Part shown: in pieces, positions 41,622-53,654 of the stretch
How positions within the stretch are numbered: the stretch's first letter is position 1
Layout: each line of letters starts with the position of its first letter
Notes under the pieces: model-generated
Told to the model about the DNA's origin: nothing
What the model saw: only the letters and a program-made list of their open reading frames with translations
Databases searched by the model: none
Assembly: GCA_014529385.2 (NCBI GenBank)
Contig: CM043948.1
Coordinates: 79,876,291 to 79,940,290 of the forward strand
DNA length: 64,000 bases
Direction: 5' to 3'
Source: Adiantum capillus-veneris
Lineage: Eukaryota; Streptophyta; Polypodiopsida; Polypodiales; Pteridaceae
Translations under genes and position numbers: made by a program

Positions 41622-44600
41622 CGGGTTGCCTACACTAGTGGAGTTGAGGTTGCAAAATATAAGAGTAATTTGATTATCGATTTCTTGTAATTAAGTAGGA
41701 TTTGATTTGTGTGTAGTGTAATTAGGTTTAATTGGATGTGTATAGAGTCATTTCACCCCAAAACCCCCTAAATTCTCTTTTGATTTTGCTAATTTTTCAT
41801 TAACCTTCACTAATTTTGCATCCCATCCATGCTAATTTCATGCTAATTGTGCTAACCTAACCACTAATTTTGATTTGGAATGTATGCTAAATCCCCTTAA
41901 TTGAGGAGGATCATCACTCTTAATTGATCTAATCTATGCCTAATCATGTGATTGAGTGTTGATTTTGGTCAATTTTTTGATCAATTTTGGACCAAATCGG
42001 AGTTGCACACATGTGTGTGCAAAATGGAATCGTCGCGTGGAGCAAGGATTAGCTTGGATGCAATCAATTGTAAGTGGATTGACCTACTCCGCTTAATTTT
42101 TTATTGTTTAAGTTGATCCCATTGAGTTGCTAAGTCATTGCTAAAATTAGGTGTGTGTGCCTAATTGATGGAATTTATGCCTAATTTGATGAAATTGGAA
42201 TAAAATTGGATGCCTAGATGCTTGAGGAACGGTAGTTTTGCATAAATTGTGTGTGCAAGTCACTAAATTGATGCGTATGTGAGGCTATTCTGGTCATGGA
42301 GTAGGCCTAATTGCCAAAATTTGGGCAAGATTTGAATGTGTGTGCCCATTTTAAATAACTTTGATGACAAGATTTATGGTCAAATTGAACACCTAAATGC
42401 TTGTAGATTGATGGTTTTGCAAGAAATGTGTGTGCAAGCATTAGGAATTGGCCTAATTTCGTTGCTAATTGAGCAAAAATTGGATTTGTGCACCTAATTT
42501 TTGTGTGTGTGCAATGCTAAATTGAGTTAAAATTTGATCAATTTTTTGATTAAAATTGAGTTAATTTAGCATGTATATACTCATGAATGTGTGATCAAGT
42601 GTGAAATTGATGAAATGCAATGAGTGTTTAATGAAATTTTTGCACAACTCGATGGCCTAAATTTAGGTGTGTGTGCCTAATTAATGGCCAATTATGCTTA
42701 AATTGGGGATGAATAATTGGTAGCAAGTACCAATTATGATGATTATTAGACCTAAAGATTGGTGTGTACATAATTGATCAATTTGGGATTTTGATATGAA
42801 TGACTCAATTCGTGAGTAATTGGGGATGATGGAGGTGCAATACCATTACCACATATGCTAAATTGATTAGATATGGTGTACTTTTAGTTTTCCACAGTCA
42901 CGTATGAATGACGAATATAAATCGGATTGAGCGATTAAGGCTATTGCATATGAGCAATTAAATTTGCAATGATTAAAAACCGGCTTAAATTGACCAATGT
43001 TTTGTGCCAATTGGGTTTGTCTAAATGTGGATATCTGCGGATAAGAGCAACTTAAGTTGCAATGTTTGGTCTGGTTGTGCAAATGAGATGACAACCTTAA
43101 TTGATTTGCTTATGAGCATTGCCCAATTTAGTAAAAAGTGCATTGAAAATGGAATTTTTGCTCTTGAATTTGAAGCAATACCGATTGAAAATGGATTAAT
43201 ATGCATGCCCAAATTGCCAATGAGAAGGTTTGGATGCCAAAAGAGTGTTCTCGTGGATTTTTAATTACAATCGGCGTCCATTTGAACGTGAAGCAAACCA
43301 ATTATTAAGCAGATGTGGTAATTCACATTATAAAAAATAATAAAAAATTGTGTGACTTAAATTGCATGTCCAAATATCATTTTTGTGAAAAGATTTTAAG
43401 TCGTACAAGCAGTGACACCATTTTCTCAGGCTCGACCTCACTTCTCTGTCGAAGAGCTTTACATGTTGTTGACCATGGGATCGAGCCCCAACCAAAATTT
43501 GAAAAGGAAAATTTAAAGCCCACCAAGAAAGTTTTTTTTTGGCTTCCTCGCTGGCAGCCCACTCCCGCCTGCTAACTCGCCAAATGCTTGTCCCAAATTG
43601 GCCTGAGCCGGTTTGGCATTATCGCCACACACACGCACTGCTGATTAAGGCTCACACACACACATAAGGCCCACTGGCCCACCAATTTTAAATTGGTGCT
43701 CGTAAAGGCACGCTGCCCTGGCCCCTGCCGATTAGGCACATAATGCCAAAACGACACACACACACTCTATGTGGTTACAGGCTCTACTCGCTGCAGCCTT
43801 ACACGCTCTACTGGCTACAAACACACGCACACACACACGCTAACCTGCATGCAAACTCGCAATACAGTTTGCAGCAAGTGGCAACCGGCCATGGTTTCTG
43901 TTGTTGACCCCAAGCCCACTATCGTGCAGCTTGTCTTCTTCCTCGCATACCCATCAGCTGTGTACAGCAGGTTGATTGCCGCCTTTAGCTCACCCACCCC
44001 GCCTTAATGCTCTCCAGTATCCTCGCGACCCACGTCACACACACACACAAAGTGTTTTAAAGGCCTATCAACCTGCTTCACAACACGACGCACATGCGGC
44101 CTTACCTCACTCTATAGAGTCCAAACCTGCCTAGCTTGGGACTATTAGATACACACACACACTTGCATGTACTATTTTGAGGCCGCGTTAAAAGATCCGA
44201 AATCTGTCTATGTGGCATTTCCATTGTCGATTGTATTGCACCCGTCTCTGTGTGCAGAGGATACACCCGGATAATAACTTCCATGCTGCCTCGTTACAGC
44301 ACCATCAAACCCCCTCTCTCTATCTCAGCTTGCGGCAGTTTGAGCTGCGGCCCTGCCTTGTTATCCCACCATCAATCTCTCAGTTTTAAGCAAGGACCTC
44401 TCTATCACCCACCTGCTCCGGCAGTTGTAGCTCGATGCCTACTTGCTCACAAAAGCCATGCAAAGCCCCCGAGGGCGCATCCTGTGACCTTTCTTCCCTC
44501 ATAACTCAACTCGGAGGCTCCGATTCTTCGTCGACTATCGACCGCTGTCGATTCCAAGGCAAGAAAAAAACAATTTTTTTATATTAAAAAAATGACTAAA

Positions 44601-47538
44601 TGAAAATGAGTCCATAAAGTGGGGGCTCGTTCCCACCTTCGGCACTCACCCACCACACACATCACACAATCCCTTCCCTCTATGTCTTCTTGTTCTTTGT
44701 GCTACTCACTCACATAAGCAAAATCAAGTCCAAAATAAAATAAAAAAGGAATCCGTAAAATTTTTCATTTTTTGGGATTCTTGTAGGGAGGATTCCTGTC
44801 CACCTTTGACTTTCAATAAAGGAAAGAGAAAACTTGGCTTGGCATGGGTACAATCTCAAGATTGAGAGTGCAGAGTAAAGATGAAATTTCACACTTAGGG
44901 TTGGTTTAAATTCTTAAAAATTGGCATGTTTAGGCTTTGACTTGGATAATTGCAAGCGATGAAAATATTAAACCTCACATCTCTTCTCTCTATTTTTTAA
45001 TGGCAACAGGAGGGCATATGCATTCAAATTTTTCTCGTTCCATCATGATGGTTGAAGGTTTCCTCATGACGTTTTAGGTACTTGGGTTGAATGAAATTTC
45101 TTCTCTTACATTAATGATTGAGATTTTGGCCAAAGATACAACATTGGGCGTGATTGACAAAACAAAGTTCAAAATCCACTTCTCTATCTTATTCTATGTA
45201 AACCATATTTGTTATCAAGGAGAAAAGGAGTGGGCTTCAATTGAGTGTGTGCTTTGATTGTGTGAGCACTTTTATGTATGAATGAAATTTCATTGCACTA
45301 TTTTTTGCCTTATTCATTGGATTAGTGCCACTTTCGATGATAAACTTGGATGCACTAAAAAGAAATTCTTCTTGATGATATGCCTGAGAGCTTACCTTGT
45401 TGAAAGTACCATTGACATTGCTTTTCGTGCTTGATCAAGAAGTCTTGTACATTAAAACTTCAGTTTGGTATTGAATGTGAAATTTAGTGCTTGACTTGAA
45501 TGTCAACATGTTTGCATAGCACTGACCATTGAGATTTTTTGAATGACCATGGGTGAGAAGTATCATTTTAAGCTTGTGGTTGATCGTGCATTTTTAGTGC
45601 TTGTGTTAAATTTCAAATGCTTAAGAGCACTAATGATTGAGCTTTATTTTGAAGGGATGTGGTAGGTGTGTGATTCCAAATGATCCAAGAAGGGGTCATC
45701 ATTGCAAACTATTGCAAAATTTGGCTAATTAGAGCCATTCCAAATGTTTGGATTAAAGTTGTAATGCTAGCTCATAGCTTGGTAAAAAGTTAAATTTTTT
45801 TCATTTGAGCTAGTATTTACCCAAACTTTTTGAGCTTTCAAGTACATAATTTGGCTAGTGAGAGCCATTCATTTTCATTTCATCAAGTTGAAGTCATCTC
45901 TAGCTCATAGATTGCTCTTAAAATTGAAAATTTCATGTGAGCTAGCTGTTAGCCAACTTTTTGAAAAGCTTTAAAATGTAAAATTCGGCGTCAAGAGCCA
46001 TTTAATTTCATCAAAGTTGCATTATGTTTTAGCTCTTGGCTTGTTTTAAATTCTATACTTCAAGAGAGTTAGAAACTAGTCAACTTTGAATCATGCATGA
46101 GAGGTTGTAAAAATTGCACTATTTGCTTATGTAGAAGCATTTTATCTCTCTCATTATTGTTGTGTATGCATAAATTTGCTACATTAGAGCATCATGTGCA
46201 TAACCAAAGGCATTTTTTCCCTTTGGAAAATTAGGGTATGCAAAACCCTAGCTGTAGGTATTCATTAATGTTTTTTGGTGTGCTTTTGGATTTCAATAAA
46301 AGGCTTTGGAGTTCGTGTTTACACTTAACTTCAAAAAGCTTCTTTTGCAAATAAAAGGGATCAAGAGACTTCTCTACAAAGGGGATGCTTGCTCAAGGGT
46401 GCTCAAAGAGCATGAATAGGTGTAATCCTTCCATGATTTTGCTCTTTGTTCATCTCACCACTCTCTTGCTTGGTTTAAGTGAAACTTTGCTTCTAAGCTA
46501 TGGATTATTTCATGTTAGAAAGCTAGGCATAGTAAAGTTTCAACACTTTGCTTTGTGAAAATTAACTCACAAAAAATTAGGTTTTATGAATGCAAATCAT
46601 AGGTAATTTACCTTGACCTTAGGTTAATGTAGATTCATTTCTTGCTAGTCCTAGATTCTTAGTGATAGTCGTAATACTCCACTCATTTTTGTCATGACCT
46701 AGGGCTATGATTAGGCTTTGGTCTTTTTTAGTCCAATTGCCACTAGTTCTCATAAAGGAAGCAATAAAAATGTGCTAAAAAATGAACCATGAAGCAGAGA
46801 AGTGTCCAAAAAAGAGCAAAATAAAAATTCTATGTTATGTTGTGTCTGAGTGAGGCCTAGCGCCTTATTGGAACTTGGTAGGCAAGGGGAATCACCTTGG
46901 CTCGTTTGGTCAAGGCCCTAAACCGATACCCTAGGCTGATAGGGGTTAGCCATTGCCTTGGTAAGCTAGTAGGCTTTTGGAACACATTCTTGAGGGTTCA
47001 AGGAGCTGAGAGTCGCACCTAGACTTTCCTTGGGGTGGTAGCCTTGTGATTGTGCTTTAATTTTTCAATGAATGACTAAATCAAAACTTCCATGATCTTC
47101 AACAAACTTTGACAATGTACTAATAGATTAGGAGCTTTTTTATAGCCCATAGACATGATAGACTTGAATGATTTATCAAGATTGTTCACATAGTTTTTAG
47201 GCTAGTAAGTTTATGAACTTGCATTAGCCTATGGTCATAATTGATTGCTTGTGTTTCATGCATAAAACTGAAATTTCAAGTGGTTTAATCTTCACAATAG
47301 TTTGAGTTTTTTTCGCTTTATGTTGTCTAGTTTTTTACTATGATTGACCCATCTTTTAGAAGCAAAAAATCACTTTGCATGATTTTTCATTTGTGCTTTA
47401 TTTTTTATTCATTATTGGTGGCCTTTGATGCTCATTACTTGTTCTCATGTTTTGCAGCTCAACATTTCCTCCTTGGACTTGCTTTCTACCATGTCACCGT
47501 GTCTTGCTCCACCGGCACACGAGGACGTGCGCCAAATT
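41622..47538 (+). other. LARD interior, non-coding
   Basis: AT-rich with many degenerate internal repeats: TGTGTGTGCCTAATT-type motifs at 42140-42700, CACACAC patches at 43620-44170, a ~106-bp pair near 45490 and 45596, and a ~131-bp triplet at 45715-46110. All frames of more than 60 codons lack recognisable domains. The interior probably serves as packaging RNA only. Confidence 0.7.
45715..46110 (+). repeat. Degenerate ~131-bp tandem repeats inside the LARD
   Basis: AATTTGGCTA..(G)AGAGCCATT starts at about 45720, 45850 and 45983. Each is followed by a GCTCATAG/GCTCTTGG motif and by CAACTTT or CAAACTTT. Confidence 0.65.
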
Positions 47539-47551
47539 AGGAAGGGGGGAA
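47539..47551 (+). other. Polypurine tract of the LARD element
   Basis: AGGAAGGGGGGAA directly before the 3' LTR TGTTAG. Confidence 0.85.
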
Positions 47552-48515
47552 TGTTAGAAGCGGCTAACGGCTACACCAATTATGCACCAAGTTGTGGATA
47601 TGTTATGGATGTATACAATATTTACTTTTCATTGTATAGGGCTTGGGCTCATTTAGGAGTTCCAAAGTTGTATGATTCTATGCTAGAGAGCTCACTTTAT
47701 CCCATAGTTGAAGGGTTTGAGGTCCAAAACTATAAAAGAGCCCTATGCTTAATGAGAGGCCATTCTTGAGTGGTCCTTTTGAGAACTCTCTCCCTAGAAG
47801 AGGTCTTGATGGCCTAGTGTTTGAGCTTAAGGCCCATGCTTAGAAGGCTAGTGCTAATCACATGTAATTAGTGTAATCCTCTCTTAATTAATCTAGTCTT
47901 CATTATGTTGTCAATCATGTTTATCTACTTTCCTTCATTTTTTTGAGGTGTTGATCTTCTCTAATCTAACTCTTACTTATGCTAAGCTTCTCCGATTAGT
48001 GGAGTCCTTATCTAACTCTCTCGATTAAGCGGAGTGGGTGTACTCGTGATTGAGGTATTAGAGTTGTCCTCTAATGGTGTGCTTGTGTGTGTGTGTAGTT
48101 TTAAGAAGCCTTGAGCTTAATTTGATTATGTGTGACTTGATTTGGACACCATGATGGGCATGGTTGGGGTGGCCGACTTAAATGCAATCTTGTGTGCTTA
48201 ATCGTCAATGCATGTAATTAGAGTTGTGCTTGAGAGATTCCAAGATTAGTGTGTTTCACTTCGTTGCATGATGTGTGTAGATGATTGCTTGAAATTGATG
48301 CTTGATGTGCGATTAGCATTAGTTGATTTGGGATGATTTCTATTTGCATTGGAGGATGCACGCTCTTGAATCCTCTCAATCTTTGCAATTGCATCCAATG
48401 ACACTCTCACACATTCTTTGTGTGATGCCTCCAAGCCCTAGCCGGGTCATGCTCTCTCTCTCTCTGGATTGATAGAGTTGTGGGAGATTGCCTATGCTAT
48501 GGCGAGCCTCCAACA
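47552..48515 (+). repeat. 3' LTR of the LARD element
   Basis: 964 bp, same ends and TATA box (47731-47738) as the 5' copy. A few extra bases near 48390 and in a TG run explain the length difference. GTTGC follows. Confidence 0.93.
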
Positions 48516-48520
48516 GTTGC

Positions 48521-50962
48521 CAATACACAAATTGTCTTAGGGTCACGGGAGCCCTCTCACCGAGCACCCTCTTACAATTGAAAGTTTTGGCAAACAATTC
48601 AACAAGCCCTCAAACCACCAAGCATGAAATGGCACAACAAACTTCAAGTACAATATACCTTCAACCACTTGATGAGCCAACTTATCAAGTCAATTTGGAG
48701 AGAAGAGTCGTAGTTGCAGCATACAATTGCACCCAAAACTATGAATCTTATTTATGGACAAGAGTAGGCTACAAGTGTGATTGCAGAGTATAGTATCACT
48801 CCACTCCTCTAGATGGCATAACTAACTTCAAGCTTTTCCATGCACCTATGTGTAATGATGGAATAAAGCACTCATGATGCAGACACTCTACACAACCAGG
48901 CTTGAAGAGTGGTGTGTTATGTATTGAGAATGGTGTGGTGTAGTGTGATCATGTGATGATTTACAAGGGAGAGAAGGGCTCTATTTATAGGTTTTAGAAG
49001 CCCCGATTAGGTTTAGGCCTAATCAAGTTTATTTGAAGGAATAAAAGATTATGCATATTTTTATCTTTTTTAATGAGGGTGGGTCTCTCTTGTCCTTTGA
49101 GCACATGGATGTGGGCTCAAGGGAAGAGAATTATTGAGGATGAAAGGAGAGAGGATTGAGTGAATAATTTGGGAGTGCCTACTCTAGTAGAGGGTGCATT
49201 TTACAATAAGGTTAGTGGTTAGTAGTTAGTAATTATCACTAAAAAATATTTACAAAATCATTCACCAAATGGTGAGATATATGATGATAAAAGTTAGAGA
49301 AGGGATGAGCTTGTAAAGAGAGGTTGAAGCTTTGGAGAAGTTGACATTCACCTCTTTACAGCACCGGAAGAAGAAGCAGTCAGCATCGCGAAGTAGCGTG
49401 TGTCGATGAAGCTATGTTATCTTCAAACCTTGGAAAATTCATGATAAAAGCCTTCATTTGCAGAGGTTATCCTTGGAGTTTTGCTGGTTTTTTTGAAGTT
49501 CTTTACAAAGCTGAAGCGAGTATGGTAATATGGACATATATGTAGAGAGAAAGGGGGACACATAGGGTGTAGAAATGGAGGATGAAGGCTATGGAGGTGT
49601 GAGAGATGTGGCAATGGTGAAAAGGGTGAATTAGGACATGGGAGTTGCAGGTTTGGGAGTGGGAAGGAGAGGGAGGAGTGTGTATGAAAGAGGAAAATGA
49701 TAAAGTGGAAGAGGGAGTGTGGCTGCATAGCATGGGCAAACTGGGGTCCACCAATAAAATCATAGCTCACAGCTCGTAGCTCAAAAAAATATGAAAAAAT
49801 TTGAGGTGAAAGTTCAACTCACGAGCTACAACTTTTGTTTGTATCACCTTTTCAAATTCGGGGAGCATGTGATCTTTAAAAATTCAGCAAAACCGACTTT
49901 TTTTCCACTGCACAAGGTCCTTGTGAGGTCCTTCTTTGGATGATTCTTTTGAATACCTCCAAGAGTGAGCACCCCATGGTGCATGCATGCATGCCACATA
50001 CCCTTGACCTTATTTGGTAGGTCTATAATTGAAGATATTGTTGAGATCATGATATAAGTGAATAGTACAACTAAGAAACTCAAATATTGAGGGGTCTAAA
50101 AAAAATATGTACATGTCAAATATAAATAATATAGGTGGAAAAAATATAAAGGGGTCAAAATAAATCTCTCTCATTATAAGTCTACCATAAAAAGATGAAT
50201 ATTTTTCTACATAGTCAAATCCTTTGGTAAGACCCTTTGTAGAAACTGCTCAACTAGCAGGTAACAGTAACCAACAGAGTTAACCGTGTACGTAATGACT
50301 GAAATCAATTTGAAAGTTGAAGTTGTCTGCTACCGCATGGTAGATTGCAGAATTCTTTCCTTGGAAGTCTAACTGGGAGAGATCAAACTGTGATCCTCAA
50401 TGCAGATCAAATTGTGATCCTTAATGCCGAAGTTGTGATGTAGCACTCACCTGTCAGGTCTTACCCCAAAAATAGTCTGTCCATAGACACTTCGTAGTGC
50501 TATAGAGAGAGCAGGAGACCCACACAAGTGAACTACCAATCTCTTATGGATAGCCATGCTGTCAGAACTGATTGTTGTATCTATACTTCCTTGTAGAGAT
50601 CAGCGGCTGTGAGTTGATGATTTTCAAGAACTCAACGTGAGTGTCACACAGAAAAAATGTAGTGCAAAAAATGACACCCTAAACCTCCGTAATGACAATA
50701 CTCTTGCTTGTCCATTAACGTCTATGTGTACTTCCGTGGGTATATCTAGAGAAATCCACAATCACCCAAAGAATGCCAATAGTTGGGTCTTACCCTTATC
50801 CTAACATCGGCTCTTAGCCCTTATAGTGTTCAATCAATGAACCGATGAAGACTAATTTGAGTAGCATCTTAGCCACGTGTTAGCTGAGAGTTAGAGCACC
50901 TTGGCTCAGGCTTACTCACGAGCAAAAAAAACTGTTTAGAAGATTTTCATGTTTCTCGTAAA

Positions 50963-51029
<67 letters not shown>

Positions 51030-51979
51030 AGAAGAAGAAGAAGAAGAAGAGCATGCTGGGCTGAGGAACTTGCCTTAAGTGTTAGAGTGTGTGCCCAGAA
51101 TGTGTGCTCTTAGACATCTTACAGCTTATCCTAAAATCATTCCACAATCTGTCTGTGTAACGCTGTCATCAAGAGAGGCAACAGAAAAACATAGAACTCA
51201 TTCCGATCCCTTATCTTGCAGGGGTCGTGATTGTATGAGGACAACTTAGCATTGGCACTTTCCCCATGAATCAAGTCCAAGTTTTAGGTTCTTTTAGTGT
51301 TGTTGTGCGTTGACAACAACCCAAAAATTATGTCAAACAATCAAAAACTTATCTTGTTCTTGACAGAGTGTCTGGTGGTATAGCGGAAGCATAAACCAAC
51401 AAGTGATGGAATTCATTTTACCTGGCTAGCATGCCATGCATGTAGAGTGGTAAGCCCTTGGCGAGAGTGACGGCGTCAAAGGTGAGAGCCCAAAACCATA
51501 AGTGCCTTATACCGGTTAGACTGGTAAGGATTCGATGAGATGGTATCCTGAATAATGTAGGTGCCCCAAACTTGGTTGCCAACTGCTCTTGTCGCCAAGG
51601 TAATCGGAGTACGAAGGAAAAGCCTTATGGCATGTAAAATGGGTCAAGCAGTTGGTTTTTCATAATACTATCCAAGCAAATGCGAAGCGTGAGTTGCAGG
51701 ACACGTGTATCATTTACACCCTAAGCCAGTGATCTTGCATGCATCTCAGGGAAGATCAGATAAGCCGAGATGATGTGGCTGGTCGTACCAAAAATGATTG
51801 TGGCAAAAAACAATTGGGGTTTAACATTACCCAATTCAAAAAAAAAACGTACAATATGCTGAAAATTCCATATCGAAGTATGAGAAAATGGCTGCTCCTA
51901 ACATATTCAAAAAGCCATATAACTACGATGTCGTGCACCAAAACTGGAGTTTATGGTAAAGCACAGACTCATGCATCAT
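48521..51979. other. Relic repeats with an integrase scrap and a microsatellite
   Basis: No intact gene. A minus-strand TATA-like CTATAAATAG lies at about 48996-48987 and the stretch to 49880 loosely resembles 37440-37720 (shared GGGCA-ACTGGGGTCCA), so both may be old LTR pieces. At 50790-50735 the minus strand reads GILWVIVDFSRYTHG, an integrase-core scrap similar to that at 39400. A (GA)n(GAA)n run occupies about 50966-51051. The rest is unassigned. Confidence 0.4.
50966..51051. repeat. (GA)n(GAA)n microsatellite
   Basis: A GA run of about 60 bp passes into about eight GAA units. Confidence 0.95.
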
Positions 51980-52575
51980 GCTGATGTTTTCCGATGTTAA
52001 CCCTCGTGGCTCACAGACACCCTATCGCCTACGACGGACACTGTAACCGTATTATTTATTTAAGTAGAGTCAGGCACCGGGCTTGTCGGTCCAATAGGGA
52101 AAGGTAGAGTGATCGCCGATGAGAGGCGCACTCTAACACGAACATGCTAGGGTTAGTTCGCTAAGCATGGGCGCCCAAGTGTGAATGGGGTGAGCTCACA
52201 TAAAAGCCAATTAAACCTAAAATTGAGTCATTCTCTCATTGTGCAATAGAAGCTGCTCTTGCTCCATCTCCACCTTCTCCTTCACCATCTCCTTGTGTGT
52301 GTGCATGAGAGAGAGAGGGAGAGTGTGAGAGTGTGTGTGCGATCGAGCGTTGCGGCGGCACGACGGCGGCGAGACGGTTGAGCGCGGCGTAGCGGCGTCT
52401 CCCTCTTCTTCGCGGCTAGGAATCCTCTACGGCAAGAGCACAAGGCGGTGAGTGACACACCCTTTGCTCTCTTGAGCTTGCTAGTTTAGGCTTGTTGTGT
52501 GCTTGGAGCCATTTGTGGCTCACACACGGTGTATCGGCAAGTCCCTTGCTTCGACAGTGCGGCAAGGAGTGCACA
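51980..52575 (+). repeat. Probable 5' LTR (3' portion) of the right gypsy element
   Basis: Ends ...GTGCACA at 52575, four bases before the primer-binding site. A TATTTATTTAAG box at about 52048 may be the promoter. The U5-like part is rich in CGGCG. The left boundary is a guess. Confidence 0.45.
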
Positions 52576-52579
52576 TTTT

Positions 52580-52597
52580 TGGCGCCGCTGCCGGGGA
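52580..52597 (+). other. Primer-binding site of the right gypsy element
   Basis: TGGCGCCGCTGCCGGGGA, very close to the tRNA-Asp-type site common in Athila/Tat elements. Confidence 0.85.
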
Positions 52598-53654
52598 ATA
52601 GCCCTGCACTAAGCCCAAGAGGCACTTTGTGCTTCTTGTATGAGTGGTTTGCAGTAGGAAAGAAGAGGGAGAGGAAGGCGTATTTTTTCTGCAAGTTGTT
52701 AATTCTGTTTTTCTGTTGCGCACAGTTTGCATTTTCTGTTTTTCTGCTGCGTACATTTAGTATTAGTTAGACAGTTAGCAAAATTCTGTTTTTCTGTTTG
52801 CACACAGTTAGCATTAGTCACACAGTTAGCATTTTTTGCGTTTTTTTGCATTTTCTGTGTTTTCACTGCACAGTTCTGTCAAGTTTCAATTTCTGCATTT
52901 TCTGTGTTTTCTGTGTTTTCTGGTTTGTGCACAGTTAGGCGCACAATTAGTTAATTAAGTAGGTTAGTAATTAGGTGAACCACTGATTAGCAGGTCAGTA
53001 GGTAGGTGGGACAGTAAACAGTTAGGTGAGGTCAACACGCACCAAAACGCGTACCAAATAATATCTCAAAAAAAATAATTTTTTGTTTTTTTTTTTTTTA
53101 ATCGTTTTTTTTTTTAAAAAAAAACAAAAAATAAAAACGTGAGCGAGGGGGAGGTTAGATTTTTGAAAATAAAAAACGTGAGTTATAAAAACGGACGGGT
53201 TGGTTTGTATAAAAGTTAGATCGGGATCGGGATCATTTCCCCAAGCCCAAGCCCAAGCCCAGGCCCAGGCCTCAGTCCTCAGTCCTCTGATATATACTAG
53301 ACTCACTCTTATATATATACCCTACCTTCTCAAGAGGGAATGAGAGCATGTGGGACAAGTCCTCCACTCTCCTCCCTTCTCTTCCCACTTGCACCTTTAG
53401 ACTTGCTATTTGGAGCCTAGTTCCCCAGCTAGGAAAAGACTGTTTCGGGCTTTTCTGGAGCAAAATAGAACCAAACGGTGGGTTGTAAAGCACAACGCGT
53501 CCCTCCTAGCGATACGCTCGTTTTGAGCTATCACACGGCCCATTCCACGACACGCTCTAAAAAATATAGCAAAAAAACAAACAAAAAACACGCTAAAAAC
53601 TAGTCACAAGGCCTCCTAGAGCAGCTTTTTGACACCTTAGGGTATCAAAAGCAC
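52598..53654 (+). other. Repetitive leader of the right gypsy element
   Basis: About 1.06 kb without a supported gene. Bases 52703-52945 repeat TTCTGTTTTTCTG and CACAGTTAGCA motifs. Bases 53060-53130 are homopolymer A and T runs. Bases 53239-53271 are hexamer repeats CCCAAG/CCCAGG. The sequence then becomes ordinary up to the gag ATG. Confidence 0.7.

Larger units (their letters stand above)
40647..48515 (+). mobile_element. Non-coding LTR retrotransposon (LARD type), intact structure
   Basis: Two LTRs of 956 and 964 bp, a primer-binding site and a polypurine tract on the plus strand, all within perfect 5-bp target duplications GTTGC (40642-40646 and 48516-48520). The 5.9-kb interior has no gag or pol remnant in any frame. 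Such large derivatives depend on proteins from autonomous relatives. The primer site (TGGCGCCG...) and PPT resemble those of the element at 52-64 kb, a possible helper family. The LTRs differ at about two dozen positions, so insertion is fairly recent but not new. It interrupts older relic DNA. Confidence 0.93.
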
